From the NCBI GenBank assembly GCA_963797005.1, contig CAWCOF010000012.1:1-64000 (forward strand): a stretch of 64,000 bases of DNA, written 5' to 3'. Position numbers and translations under genes: made by a program. Below, piece by piece: positions 1 to 8,914 of this stretch (positions are counted from its first letter, which is position 1; every line of letters starts with the position of its first letter). The stretch comes from AWTP1-13 sp963797005 (lineage in GTDB: Bacteria > Pseudomonadota > Alphaproteobacteria > Rhizobiales > Hyphomicrobiaceae). A model generated the notes under the pieces. It was not told the origin of the DNA and did no database searches. It saw nothing but the letters and a program-made list of their open reading frames with translations.

Positions 1-1
1 G

Positions 2-349
2 TTCGATGAAGGCCTTCGGATCCAGCGAATGCTCACCTCCGGCTGGATCCGTGCGCGCAACAAGGCCGGGCTTCCCTGGGTCCGGGTGCACGACTTGAAG
101 CATACGTTCGGGCGCCACTTGCAGGCCGCGGGCGTGATCTTTGAGGATCGCCAGGACCTGCTCGGTCACCGCTCGGGCCGCATCACGACCCACTACTCGG
201 CCGCCGAGCTTGGGCGCCTGCTCGAGGCGGTGGAGAAGGTGTGTGCCGACAGCAATGCGCCTGAATTGGCGGCGCTGCGGGGAGCTCGCAGGGCGGGTCT
301 CGCAAAACTCCCGCAAGCCTGCTCTCAAACTCTTAACCCGTGGGCCTAA
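2..349 (+). CDS. Tyrosine recombinase/phage integrase, C-terminal fragment
   Basis: This is the C-terminal part of a site-specific integrase. The reading frame is already open at base 2, so the N-terminus lies outside the window. The catalytic-domain signature HDLKHTFGRHL is followed by LLGHRSGRITTHYS, which supplies the late histidine and the probable nucleophilic tyrosine in THYS. The usual box-II arginine of HxxR is lysine here (HDLK). To my knowledge this substitution recurs in one proteobacterial integrase group, so it need not mean inactivity. The gene ends just before a short sequence resembling a tRNA 3' end, the classic arrangement for an integrase beside its attachment site. It probably marks the edge of an integrated element, but the missing 5' part prevents a call on function. 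Confidence 0.8.
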   Translation, partial: FDEGLRIQRMLTSGWIRARNKAGLPWVRVHDLKHTFGRHLQAAGVIFEDRQDLLGHRSGRITTHYSAAELGRLLEAVEKVCADSNAPELAALRGARRAGLAKLPQACSQTLNPWA

Positions 350-353
350 GTCA

Positions 354-378
354 TTGGTGCCCAGGGGCGGAATTGGAC
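354..378 (-). other. Degenerate tRNA-Phe 3'-end-like sequence, possible integration site remnant
   Basis: Read on the minus strand, this short stretch resembles the T-arm and acceptor end of an alphaproteobacterial tRNA-Phe (ending CCCCTGGGCACCA). The T-loop part is imperfect and no anticodon or D-arm follows. It lies immediately downstream of the integrase fragment, which is where an att duplication of a tRNA end would be expected. The identification rests on remembered tRNA-Phe sequence and was not tested by a search. Confidence 0.35.
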
Positions 379-546
379 GAGTGATACCGCTCAAGCACTT
401 AGCACTCCCAAACCTGGCAAAAACGCCCACTGAATAGCAAGGGCTTTTCCGGGGAATTCCCAAACCTGACCGGGGTTCGCACGCGGCGCTGATGCCGCCT
501 GCGGATGGTGCCGCGATGTGCGGCGGTTTGGTGAAGGAGAACGGTA

Positions 547-879
547 ATGGAAGGCATATTGAACGGTACGGGTGAGATGGTGCCAGGCCACAGGGTGCTG
601 GAGAACACCGACCTGGAGATCGCCTACAATTTACAGGGCGATGATCTGATCCTGCGTGTCAACAAGGGCGGCGTGCTGGTGTTTCGGGTCCAACTCAGGG
701 AGGCGGCAGCGGAGCTGTTGGGATCGCATCTAGTGAATTTCAACAGCATCGCGCCGGATTTCAGCTTCACGGTCGGCGATAGCGAGGAAGGCCTCAAGCG
801 CATGCTTCGCTCGGCCGGCGTGTTGGAGGAGGCGCGGCCCGTGGCCGGTTTCTTCCGCTGGCTCACCGGTCGGGCGTGA
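547..879 (+). CDS. Hypothetical protein, 110 aa
   Basis: I do not recognise this family. A purine-rich Shine-Dalgarno (GAAGGAGA) lies about 6 bases before the ATG, which supports the start. The product is a small, soluble-looking, slightly acidic protein without a signal peptide or membrane segment. Its middle (residues about 20-60) alternates hydrophobic and charged residues as in a beta-sheet domain. The C-terminal third, with a GFFRWLTGR ending, is probably helical. The next small ORF starts about 10 bases downstream in the same direction, so the two may have been co-transcribed before an insertion sequence broke the second. Location between integrase debris and an IS suggests accessory DNA. 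Confidence 0.6.
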   Translation: MEGILNGTGEMVPGHRVLENTDLEIAYNLQGDDLILRVNKGGVLVFRVQLREAAAELLGSHLVNFNSIAPDFSFTVGDSEEGLKRMLRSAGVLEEARPVAGFFRWLTGRA

Positions 880-963
880 GAAGGGTGTCATGAACGGCAA
901 CAAGCCCACGCTGATTGCCTACGCAGTGAAGGACGTGTCAATCGGCACCGAACCCGTGACCGG

Positions 964-2706
964 CGTATTGCCTCACGGAGGAATGTTACCGGAGCCGTCG
1001 TTCTGCGTGCGCTGATGGATTGCGAGTCCATCGCGATTTGCCGGTCCTGGCATGACGGAGGGAGGGCGCAGCCCGACCGCAGTCTTGCCAGGACCGGCGT
1101 CCGACTTTCGGACCTCGGCAGCGCCGGTGGTCGTGGCGGCGATGAGCCGCTCCGCCGCCTTTCTGCGGAGCGCCTTCAGGAGCCGCTGCACGATCGAATG
1201 CTGCTTTGGCCCGAACTGATCGGCGTCGCGCTGTGCAAGCCTTCCGACGATCGCAAGGGCCGTGAGCTGCGGCTCGGCCGCGAGCCAGTCTTCGATCGTT
1301 GCCAGATGTGGATCGAGCTTCGAGGGCATCCGGACCCGCGTCTTGTATTTCCCCTTTGCGCGTCGGTGCGTGCCGCGCGGCTCGCCAGCTTTGATCGACA
1401 TGCCGAGCGTCTGCGCAAAGTCGGTGGCGTTGGATATCGGCAATGGCATTTGTGACGCGGCAGCAAGGCCGCGCCGGTCGATCCGCCGGCCGAGTTCTTC
1501 TTGAGCTGCGCGGATCTCGGAGAGCAGCACCACCGGATCGAGCGTGCGATACTGCGCGCGCAACCGCTGCTTGATCTTTTTCGACACGTGCCGGTGCGCC
1601 AGCGCCCGCTCGTACGGCGTTGCGGGAGCGTGATAGCGCTTGATCACCTTCGCGCCTTCCCGTCGCTTCTCCTTCAATTTGAACGACGGCTGGAAGAAGT
1701 TCACGTGCAGCCGCGCCGCCGCGTAAAGTCGCGCCATCACCTGCGCCGTCTCGATGCCGTCGAAGCGGCCGTAGCCCATCAGCCGCCGCACCACCGCGCC
1801 GTTCTTCTGCTCGACGAACGCCTGATCGTTCTTCTTGTAGGCGCGCGACCGCGTCACTTCGATCTTCTGTGCGCGGCACCAGGGGACGACGATGTCGTTC
1901 ATGAACGCGCTGTCATTGTCGAAGTCGGCGCCGAGAATGATCCAGGGGAACAGGCTCTGCGCCCGTTTAATCGCCTCGACGACGAGGCTGCCCTCGCGCG
2001 TCACCAAGGGCAGGCACTCCGTCCAGCCCGTCGCGACATCCACCATCGTCAGAGTTTGGATGAACGACCCCGCGACGCTCGTGCCACCGTGAGCAACCAT
2101 GTCGATCTCGCAGAAGCCCGGTGGCGGATCCTGCCAGTCGTTGAATGTGCGGATCGGGACTTCGCGCCGAATGGCGGAATAGAAGCCCACGCGACGGCGC
2201 TTGCCGCCTGCCGCCGCGATCTTGGTGTCGGCCAGAAGTCGGTCGATCGTTGCAGCGCTGACTGCCAGCACCAGCACACGATCGGCTGCACCGAGCTTCA
2301 GCCGCCCGTGCCGTTCCAGTGCCGGCAGCAAAGTCGGGATCATGACCTTCAGCCGCTTGCCGCAGATCCGGTCCGATGCCTCCCACAACGCCGTCAGCGC
2401 GTCCTTGACAACAACGTCGTAGGTAGACGTGCGCTGCTGTCGCGCCTCAGGTGGGGCCGCCGGCCGATTGGCCAGCGCGCGCACCGCGTGCTTGCGATGC
2501 CAGCCAGTCACCTTGCACAGCTCGTCGAGAATCCGCCCCTTCTCCGCCCGCCCCGCCACCCGGTAGCGTTCGGCCACAGCCGATTTGATCTCGCGCCGCG
2601 CGCCCATGCTGATCTGTCCCGCCATCGGCGACACCGATCCGATTCGGTATCGCCGCCCCACGCCTGACGGTCAGTTCTCCGGTAACATTTTTGATGAGGC
2701 AATGCG
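964..2706. mobile_element. Insertion sequence with DDE transposase, terminal repeats and 5-bp target duplication
   Basis: A 1,743-bp element carries one transposase gene on the minus strand. Its ends are imperfect inverted repeats: the left end starts CGTATTGCCTCA and the right end, reverse-complemented, starts CGCATTGCCTCA. After a 6-7 base divergent spacer both continue ATGTTACCGGAG. The element is flanked by a perfect 5-bp direct repeat ACCGG (959-963 and 2707-2711), which defines both boundaries and shows a simple transposition event. The matching ends and intact gene suggest a recent insertion. Confidence 0.9.
973..2661 (-). CDS. Integrase-core DDE transposase of the insertion sequence
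   Basis: The protein has about 562 residues. The N-terminal part is helix-turn-helix-like (residues 15-65, with a VTGWHRKHAVRAL segment). It is followed by an RNase-H-like integrase core. Likely catalytic acidic residues are D187 (CEIDMVAHGG), D248 in a DFDND cluster, and E284 (AFVEQKNGAVVRR). This spacing and the 'QKNG' context fit the IS481/ISNCY-like integrase-core transposases; the exact IS family needs a database comparison. The start used here is GTG at 2661, and an internal ATG (MAGQISMG) about a dozen codons later is an alternative. No frameshift or internal stop is present, so the enzyme may still be active. Confidence 0.88.
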   Translation of the reverse strand: MGRRYRIGSVSPMAGQISMGARREIKSAVAERYRVAGRAEKGRILDELCKVTGWHRKHAVRALANRPAAPPEARQQRTSTYDVVVKDALTALWEASDRICGKRLKVMIPTLLPALERHGRLKLGAADRVLVLAVSAATIDRLLADTKIAAAGGKRRRVGFYSAIRREVPIRTFNDWQDPPPGFCEIDMVAHGGTSVAGSFIQTLTMVDVATGWTECLPLVTREGSLVVEAIKRAQSLFPWIILGADFDNDSAFMNDIVVPWCRAQKIEVTRSRAYKKNDQAFVEQKNGAVVRRLMGYGRFDGIETAQVMARLYAAARLHVNFFQPSFKLKEKRREGAKVIKRYHAPATPYERALAHRHVSKKIKQRLRAQYRTLDPVVLLSEIRAAQEELGRRIDRRGLAAASQMPLPISNATDFAQTLGMSIKAGEPRGTHRRAKGKYKTRVRMPSKLDPHLATIEDWLAAEPQLTALAIVGRLAQRDADQFGPKQHSIVQRLLKALRRKAAERLIAATTTGAAEVRKSDAGPGKTAVGLRPPSVMPGPANRDGLAIHQRTQNDGSGNIPP

Positions 2707-3235
2707 ACCGGGATCGGCGTCGAAGAGTTGACCACCCTCTAGGTTGTGACACTGCAGCGCCGGGCCTGGAGGCGCGCAGCGCAGCGTAGCGCCGGAAGGT
2801 GTGCCCGGCATGGGCACTGGATTGGAGGTGCAAGTCCTTCACGGGGCGAGTTGGTAGCAACCGTGAGTCGGAGGCAACTGCATGCAGCATGGTCCGTCGT
2901 GAGACGCGCGATGCTGGCGCCGCGAGGCCGTGTGGGGAAGAAGCCCGAGGCGAACCGCAGCACCGAACGCGAGTGAACTCCTGGACAGGCCATTCCAGCC
3001 GGGTGAGCGTGCCTTCGAACGCGACGCCCAAAATCCAACCGAGGCTGGGGCGGTAATGGGAGCGGCGGCGGCGGGACATCCAGTGTTCTTACCCGGGGAG
3101 GTCTGGACGGGTCCGAGTGTGAGTCGGTAGGCCGGAAGGAGGCAACGACGACCAGCCGATGCCCGCCCAGAAGTCGGATCTCTTCGTATGAGCGATGAAG
3201 CGGGGTAATGCCCGCGGAGCAAAGGGAGAGATGGG

Positions 3236-4704
3236 TTGAGAAGGACGGGTCACCGTCAATTGAGCTTTGTGCTCGCCGACAGCCCTGACGGGGGCGGGAG
3301 CGATGGGCCGCCGGACGCATCCGAGCGGCGCGCGTTCCTGCTGCAAAGAGCGAAGCGCAAGCGATCGGCACGAACCGTCGCCTGGGCGGCCGACACCGGT
3401 CGGCTGCTGGAAGAGGTGGCGTCGGAGGCGAACCTCGCCCTGGCGCTGCTGAATGTGGTGCGCAACAAGGGCGCACCGGGCATCGACGGACAGACGGTCG
3501 AGGAGGCGGAGGCCGACGCGCCGAAGCTTCTCCCTCGTCTGCGCCGTGCGCTGCTGGAGGGACGCTACCGGCCCGGCGATGTCCGTCGGGTGTTCATTCC
3601 GAAGCCCGGAGGCGGGCAGCGGGGTCTGGGCATCCCCAACGTCGATCGACAGCGTCGTGCAACAAGCCGTGCTCCAGGTCCTGGAGTCGGTGTTCGAGCC
3701 GGCCTTCCACACCAGCAGTCACGGGTTCCGGCCGAAGCGCGGTGCGCACGACGGCCATCGCCGAGGCAAAGGAGCATCTCGAAGCCGGCTACCGGACGAT
3801 TGTGGATCTCGATCTCGCCCAGTACTTCGATCGAGTTCATCATCAACGCCTCCTCGACCGCATCGGTCAGCGGGTGGCGGATCGTCGGGTGATCGCGCTG
3901 GTGCGCTTGATGCTGAAGGCGGCGGTCGTGATGCCGGACGGCACGAGGATCATCGTCCGGGAAGGAACCCCGCAAGGCGGTCCGCTATCGCCGCTCCTGT
4001 CCAATATCGTCCTCGACGAGCTGGACCAGGAGTTGGCGCGGCGGGGCCATCGGTTCGTGCGCTATGCCGACGACTGTAACGTGTTCGTTGGCAGCGCCCG
4101 TGCCGGTGCGCGCGTCATGGCCTCTATCGCCAAGTTCCTGGCCAGCCGCATGCGGCTCCAGGTCAACGCGGAGAAGAGCGCCGTGCGCCATCCGAGCAAG
4201 GTGCACTTCCTGGGGTTCCGCTTTCTGCTGCGGCAGGACGGCCAGATCGGCGTCCTGCTGTCGGCGAAGACGGAACGACGGCTGGCGGCGACCATCAGGG
4301 AGATGACGCCTCCGAATTGGGGGCGATCCATCACCACCTGCATGGATGGCTTGAGCCGCTACCTGACCGGATGGATGGCGTATTACCGGCTGTGCTCGCC
4401 GGATGCCGTCAAGGGTTTGGGCGTTCTCGACGCTCACATCCGCCGCCGGATCAGGGCGATCATCGTGCGCCAGAAGAAGCGTCCGCGCTTTCTTCTGCGG
4501 CACCTGCTGGCGCTCGGGGTGAGCCGATCGGCCGCCGCCGGCGCTGCGTACTGCGGTCGAGGGGCTTGGAATCGCTCCAACCGGCCGGCCTTGACGCGAG
4601 CCTACCCGCCGTCCTGGTTCACAGGGCGGCTCGTCTCGCTCAAGACGCGCTGGGAAGAGCTCAACACCCCGCAGGCATCGGACCAGCTCTCGCTGGCCCT
4701 GTGA
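3236..4704 (+). pseudogene. ltrA: Group II intron reverse transcriptase/maturase, frameshifted twice
   Basis: The protein reads through reverse-transcriptase blocks typical of intron maturases: NVVRNKGAPGIDG near the N-terminus, EGTPQGGPLSPLLSNI, and the catalytic RYADDCNVF (YADD box). These are followed by a thumb/maturase X domain and an ending similar to the family (PALTRAYPPSWF). The frame changes at 3644 (GTC, extra G, ATC) and at 3750 (CAC, extra G, ACG). Removing one base at each site restores about 489 residues, the usual length. Both extra bases lie where a third codon position would vary (GTC/GTG Val; CAC/CAG His/Gln), so they may be collapsed strain alleles rather than real lesions. 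The start is uncertain: TTG at 3236 is the furthest upstream, and no good Shine-Dalgarno is seen. Confidence 0.85.
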
Positions 4705-4718
4705 TCGATCGACCCAAA

Positions 4719-4785
4719 GAGCCGGATGCGGGCCCGCATGTCCGGTTCTGTGAGAGGCGCGGTGGAGAAATCCATCGCGCCTACT
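4719..4785 (+). ncRNA. Group II intron domains V and VI
   Basis: Domain V is the short catalytic hairpin with stem GAGCCGGATGCGG against CCGCATGTCCGGTTC. It is followed by a TGTGAGA linker and domain VI, a stem of GGCGCGGTGGA against TCCATCGCGCC with a GAAA loop. A bulged A near the CTAC at the 3' side is the expected branch point. It starts 14 bases after the maturase stop codon, the standard position. Confidence 0.75.
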
Positions 4786-4789
4786 CGAC

Positions 4790-5243
4790 GCCCGGCGCTG
4801 GCGCATGTTTTTGGCGGGTCCGGATTGGATGCCGATCGACATTCATCGAGACCAAACTCGCGCTGAAACCAGAACAGAAGCCGCAGTGGGACGCCTTCGT
4901 GACAGCCTCCCGCAATGCGGACAAGCCGCTTCGTGACTTATGCCAGGCGCCGCCAGGTCCGCCCTCTTTCGGCGATCCGTTTGCGCTGCTGGAGTTGCGC
5001 CATCGCATGGCCGCGCTGCATGCGGCACGCGAGCAGGCCGTGTGGGTTGCCGTAGGGCGCCTCAAGGACGCCCTCGACGCCGAGCAACAGCGGCGGCTGG
5101 CGGAAGCGCTTCTCATCCCGCCGCCCGTCCCGGGGCCGCCGGGCATGCGCGGCTTCCCGCCAGCAGGATTTGCGCCGCATCTCCCGCCGGCTGGCTTCCC
5201 ACCACACTTCGCACCAGGGTTGGCACCGCCGTTCCGACCGTGA
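4790..5243 (+). pseudogene. Spy/CpxP-like LTXXQ periplasmic protein, 5'-truncated
   Basis: The frame contains IETKLALKPEQKPQWDAF, a close match to the LTxxQ helix motif of Spy/CpxP-type periplasmic proteins (TPEQ replaced by KPEQ), with a second helix later and a proline/glycine-rich C-terminal tail (PPAGF repeated). No signal peptide or convincing start codon lies between the intron end and the motif, so the 5' part is missing. Intron or earlier IS activity probably removed it. Family members bind unfolded proteins or sense metals and envelope stress. The remnant is unlikely to be exported without a leader. Confidence 0.55.
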
Positions 5244-5369
5244 ACCTCTTGACGGCAAGCCCCCCGGCCCGCAGCACGAACGCCTTGTTTGACATTCGAG
5301 ACCAGGGAAGCGTGGTTGCAGCCCTTTCCAGAGCTCGGCCGCATCTGCGCGCCGTGACCCTTTTCAGCC

Positions 5370-5474
5370 ATGCGGGCGACAACAAGAATGACTGATCCAT
5401 CCCGAGCCTGGCTAACCGCCCATATCGTCTCGGCCGCGATCTTCCTTGCCATCGTGCTCATGCTCACCCCTTGA
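5370..5474 (+). CDS. Possible 28-34 aa single-span membrane peptide
   Basis: A very short ORF encodes a polar N-terminus followed by about 18 hydrophobic residues (HIVSAAIFLAIVLMLTP) that could span a membrane once. Two in-frame ATG codons exist (5370 and 5388). The second gives the 28-residue form MTDPSRAWLTAHIV... and is the more natural start. There is no clear Shine-Dalgarno and no recognised homologue, so this may be chance. Confidence 0.3.
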   Translation: MRATTRMTDPSRAWLTAHIVSAAIFLAIVLMLTP

Positions 5475-5886
5475 CCTCGCCACGGCGACCCTGCGCTGAC
5501 GGCAGCAGATACCAGCGGCTTGTAATGCGGCGGAACGCTGCCGTTCGCCTCGTCGGCGTGGACCTTTCCTTGAAGTCGCCGTCCGTGCGCCGGCCAACGC
5601 CCTAAGCGTCTTGGCGCAGGGCTTAAAGCCAACACTTCAGATCGCTGGTAGTGCCGAGACGGCGTGAAACAGTTCCTTACGTCCCTGATGTGGGCGCGTG
5701 AAACATGATGTTACACGCCGAAATCATCACGTAATTCGCCGCGTCATCCCTCTCTGTATGGTCGTGCAAACAGAGGGACAGCGACGGAACGCATCTGCTT
5801 TGGGAGGCAGGCTCCCCGTGGGGCTTGGGTCCGTGCGTTGCCGCCCGCGCTTGCCCCTGAAGCAGCAACGCCGGGGCACCTACCGA
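5475..5886. other. Intergenic region before bamA
   Basis: About 410 bases. I see no convincing gene or RNA here. It must hold the bamA promoter, but no consensus promoter could be picked out by eye. Confidence 0.4.
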
Positions 5887-8327
5887 ATGGCGAATCCTTT
5901 CCGGTTTCAGGTCAATGGCAGAACAAGAACGATGCCAGATCTCTGTTGTGCTCAGCAGCCAGTGATGCTGCTCCAGCATTGCAGGCGGCAGCGTGGAAGG
6001 ATCGCTCGATCGGCTCGGATTTTCGGCTTCGCGTGCGCCATCGCGATTACTGCATGCCTGGCAGCGATATCGACCGCGCCCCGCGCACAAGCCGATAGCT
6101 CCATCCGCGAGATTCGCGTCGACGGCAACCGGCGCGTCGAGCCCGAGACTGTCCGCTCCTACCTGCGTTTCAACATCGGCGATCATTACGATCCCGGGAG
6201 GGTCGACCAGTCGATCAAGTCGCTGTTCGCCACGGGCCTCTTCAGCGACGTGCGCATCGACCGCGAAGGCGCCGGCGTGCTCGTGACCGTGGTCGAGAAC
6301 CCGGTCATCAACCAGGTCGCCTTCGAAGGCAACATGGAGGTCGATAAGGAGACGCTGCGCAATGAGGTCCAGCTGAAGCAGCGCGCCGTCTACACTCGTG
6401 CGCGCGTGCAGGCAGACGTGCAGCGCATCCTCGATGTCTACCGGCGGCAGGGGCGCTTTGCCGCCCGGGTCGACCCCAAGATCATCGAGCTCGACAAAAA
6501 CCGCGTGAACCTCGTCTTCGAGATCGACGAGGGCGGCGCGACCAAGGTCAAGGCGATCAACTTCATCGGCAATCGGGTGTTCTCCGACAGCCAGCTGCGC
6601 GACATCATCACTACGTCGCAGTCGGGCCTGTTCGATTTCCTCAAGGGCACCAACATCTACGATCCCGACCGGCTGGCGCTCGATAAGGAGCTGCTGCGCC
6701 AGTACTACATGAAGAACGGCTATGCCGACGTGCGCGTCGTGTCGGCGGGCGCCGAGCTCGACCGCGACGGCAGCGGGTTCTTCATCACCTTCGTCCTCGA
6801 CGAGGGCGAGCTGTTCAATTTCGGCACGATCGACATCCAGTCGTCGCTCGCGAATGTCGATCCGAAGTCGCTGCGCGGCGAGCTGCTCACCGTTTCTGGG
6901 CAACTCTTCAACCAGTCGGAGATGGACAAGACGGTCGAGCGCCTGACGCTGGTGATCTCCGAGCAGGGATATGCCTTCGCCCGGGTGCGGCCGCGGGCAG
7001 CGCGCGATCCTTCGGGGCGCGCCATCAACGTCACGTACCTGATCGACGAGGGGCCGCGCGTCTATATCGAGCGCATCAATATCATTGGCAACCAGCGCAC
7101 GCGCGACTACGTGATCCGCCGCGAGTTCCGGCTGGCGGAGGGCGATGCCTACAACCCGCTGATGGTCGACAAGGCCAAGAAGCGGCTGCAGACGCTCGGC
7201 TTCTTCAAGAAAGTGGAAATCAAGCGGCGGCCCGGCTCGGCGCCCGATCGCGTGGTCCTCGACGTGGAGCTGGATGAGCAGTCGACCGGCGAGCTGTCGT
7301 TCGGCGCGGGCTATTCCACCAGCGAGGGCGTGATCGGCGACGTCAGCATCACCGAGCGCAACTTGCTTGGGCGCGGTCAGTTTCTGCGCCTGAAGGTAGG
7401 CGGCTCGCTCGAGAAATTGCAGATCGATCTGAGCTTCACCGAGCCGCGCTTTCTCGACCGCAACTTGTCCGCCGGCTTCGATCTCTTTCACAAGATGAGC
7501 TCCGTCTCGGATAGCCAGCCCTACAGCACGCGCAACACCGGCGGCGCTGTCCGCCTCGGTTTCCCGATCACCGAGTCGCTGTGGCTGACGACCTCCTATA
7601 ACCTTTCCAACAACGAGATCGCGGACGTGGAATCGGATGCTTCGCGCGCCATCCAGGAGGCCGCGGGGCAATACTGGACGTCGGCGATCGGCGCCAACCT
7701 CGCCTACGATGCCCGCAATCATCCCAAGAACCCTACGCGGGGATGGTATGCTCAGCTTTCAACGGATCTCGCGGGTCTTGGTGGCGACGTGCGCTATGCT
7801 CGCATTGGCGCAGAGACCCGCTTTTACTATCCGCTGGCAGAGAAGGTGACCTTTGTGGGACGCGCTATGGGCGGCCACATCCTGGGCTGGGGCGGCGAGG
7901 ATGTTCGCCTCCTCGACCTCTACTACAAGGGGGGTGAGACCATCCGCGGCTTCAACTCGCTTGGAATTGGTCCGCGTGACCTCTTGACCGGCGATGCGCT
8001 GGGCGGCGACGGCCGAGGTCCATTTCGCCATGCCGTTCATCCCGGAGGATCTCGGCATGAAGGGCGCCGTGTTCGCCGACGCTGGTTCGCTGTTTGGCGC
8101 CGGTGCCCAAGCCAAGCAGCTCAACACCCAGTGCAACGTCGCCACGCCAGATTCCAGCGTCGGCGTCTGTTTGGCTGATTTCGGGCTCTATCCGCACATC
8201 GGTCGGCGTCAGTCTAATCTGGGAATCGCCGCTCGGTCCTCTGCGCTTCGATTTCGCCAAGGCGATTAACAAGGAAGCATACGATGACGTGCAGGTTTTT
8301 CGCTTTGGTGCCGCGACGAGGTTTTAG
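5887..8327 (+). pseudogene. bamA: Outer-membrane assembly factor BamA (Omp85), two frame changes near the 3' end
   Basis: BamA inserts beta-barrel proteins into the outer membrane. The product shows a signal peptide (FGFACAIAITACLAAISTAPRAQA), then POTRA repeats starting IREIRVDGNRRVEPETVRSYL and repeated motifs such as INFIGNRVFSD and INIIGNQRTRDYVIRREF. A C-terminal barrel ends in VQFRFG-like FRFGAATRF with terminal Phe. The frame changes near 8010, where a stretch has apparently been lost between two copies of TGGGCGGC. BamA proteins normally have a GGKYYW-type strand here, so about 17 bases are missing. It changes again near 8180 (one extra T). Start ATG 5887 is uncertain, and ATG 5932 or 5965 are closer to the leader. 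The neighbours are not the usual rseP, skp and lpxD, so this may be an extra copy. Confidence 0.88.
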
Positions 8328-8914
8328 GATTTAATACGCGAGAGCAAGGCGATTCCATCCGAAGCGATCCTGTCTAGCCACAGACGACAGCCTTGGAGCG
8401 CTGTGTAACGCGAAGTTACAATTGGAAACCGCGGCGTCATAGACGAGAGCCAAGCCTGAGCTAAGCTCTGGTCAGCACGAAGTTTCCTCTCGGGGATCAG
8501 AATGCGCACCTTGCGGGTATCCGACGATATCAGCCTAATCCCGGGCGTACTGCTTTTCCCCGACCACACCTTCGTTCGAGATCGCTCCAAGTCACTGAAG
8601 TGGCCGCACGCGGGCTGTTGCCCCTCCCCCCAAGCTGTGGGTGCAACTGCGTGCGGCCCGGCGCCGAGCTGCTCTTCCTCCGTGAACCTCTCCAAACACG
8701 GCGCGGCTCGGCGCCTTTTTTACCGCTGGTTCGTTCGGCGTGCGGTCGTGATCTCCACGGGCCAACTTGTCCGAAGCTGGGCGGCTGCCCCTCATCAAGC
8801 TGCGGGAGGGCCGAGGCACCGCACATCTGTGCTCGGCCAGCCCGATCGACAAGCTCGCCAAACCACGCCTCGAGGCACTGTAGATGATCGTGGCAGCCAT
8901 GCTGAACCGCGGCG
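8328..8914. other. Intergenic region, no supported gene
   Basis: About 590 bases between bamA and the convergent kinase gene. A 164-codon forward frame starting at 8502 overlaps the kinase 3' end and has proline/arginine-rich composition without any recognisable motif, so I do not call it. No terminator hairpin with a T-run is obvious. Confidence 0.5.

Larger units (their letters stand above)
890..2742 (+). pseudogene. Small hypothetical gene interrupted by the insertion sequence
   Basis: The ORF begins ATG at 890 with MNGNKPTLIAYAVKD, an opening that resembles short hypothetical proteins of proteobacterial mobile elements. It is cut at base 963 by the IS element. Removing the IS and one copy of its ACCGG duplication joins 890-963 to 2712-2742 in frame and gives a 34-codon ORF ending in TAG at 2740-2742. 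The restored product is shorter than the family members I remember, so the gene may already have been damaged before the insertion. Confidence 0.45.
2799..4789 (+). mobile_element. Group II intron (about 1,991 nt) encoding a maturase
   Basis: The 5' end GTGTGCCCGGCATGGGCAC matches the conserved intron start (GUGYG). The 3' end has a domain V hairpin beginning GAGCCGGATGCG and closing CCGGTTC, followed by a domain VI stem (GGCGCG paired with CGCGCC) and a terminal ...CGAC that obeys the AY rule. An intron-encoded reverse transcriptase lies between. The intron sits right after the insertion sequence, and its 3' exon enters a truncated Spy-like gene. Boundaries are set from conserved end motifs; the exon-binding pairings were not worked out. 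Confidence 0.85.

Noticed and set aside
5677..7722. A 681-codon open frame antisense to bamA
   Set aside because: Low-complexity shadow frame; the plus-strand gene has clear POTRA and barrel features.
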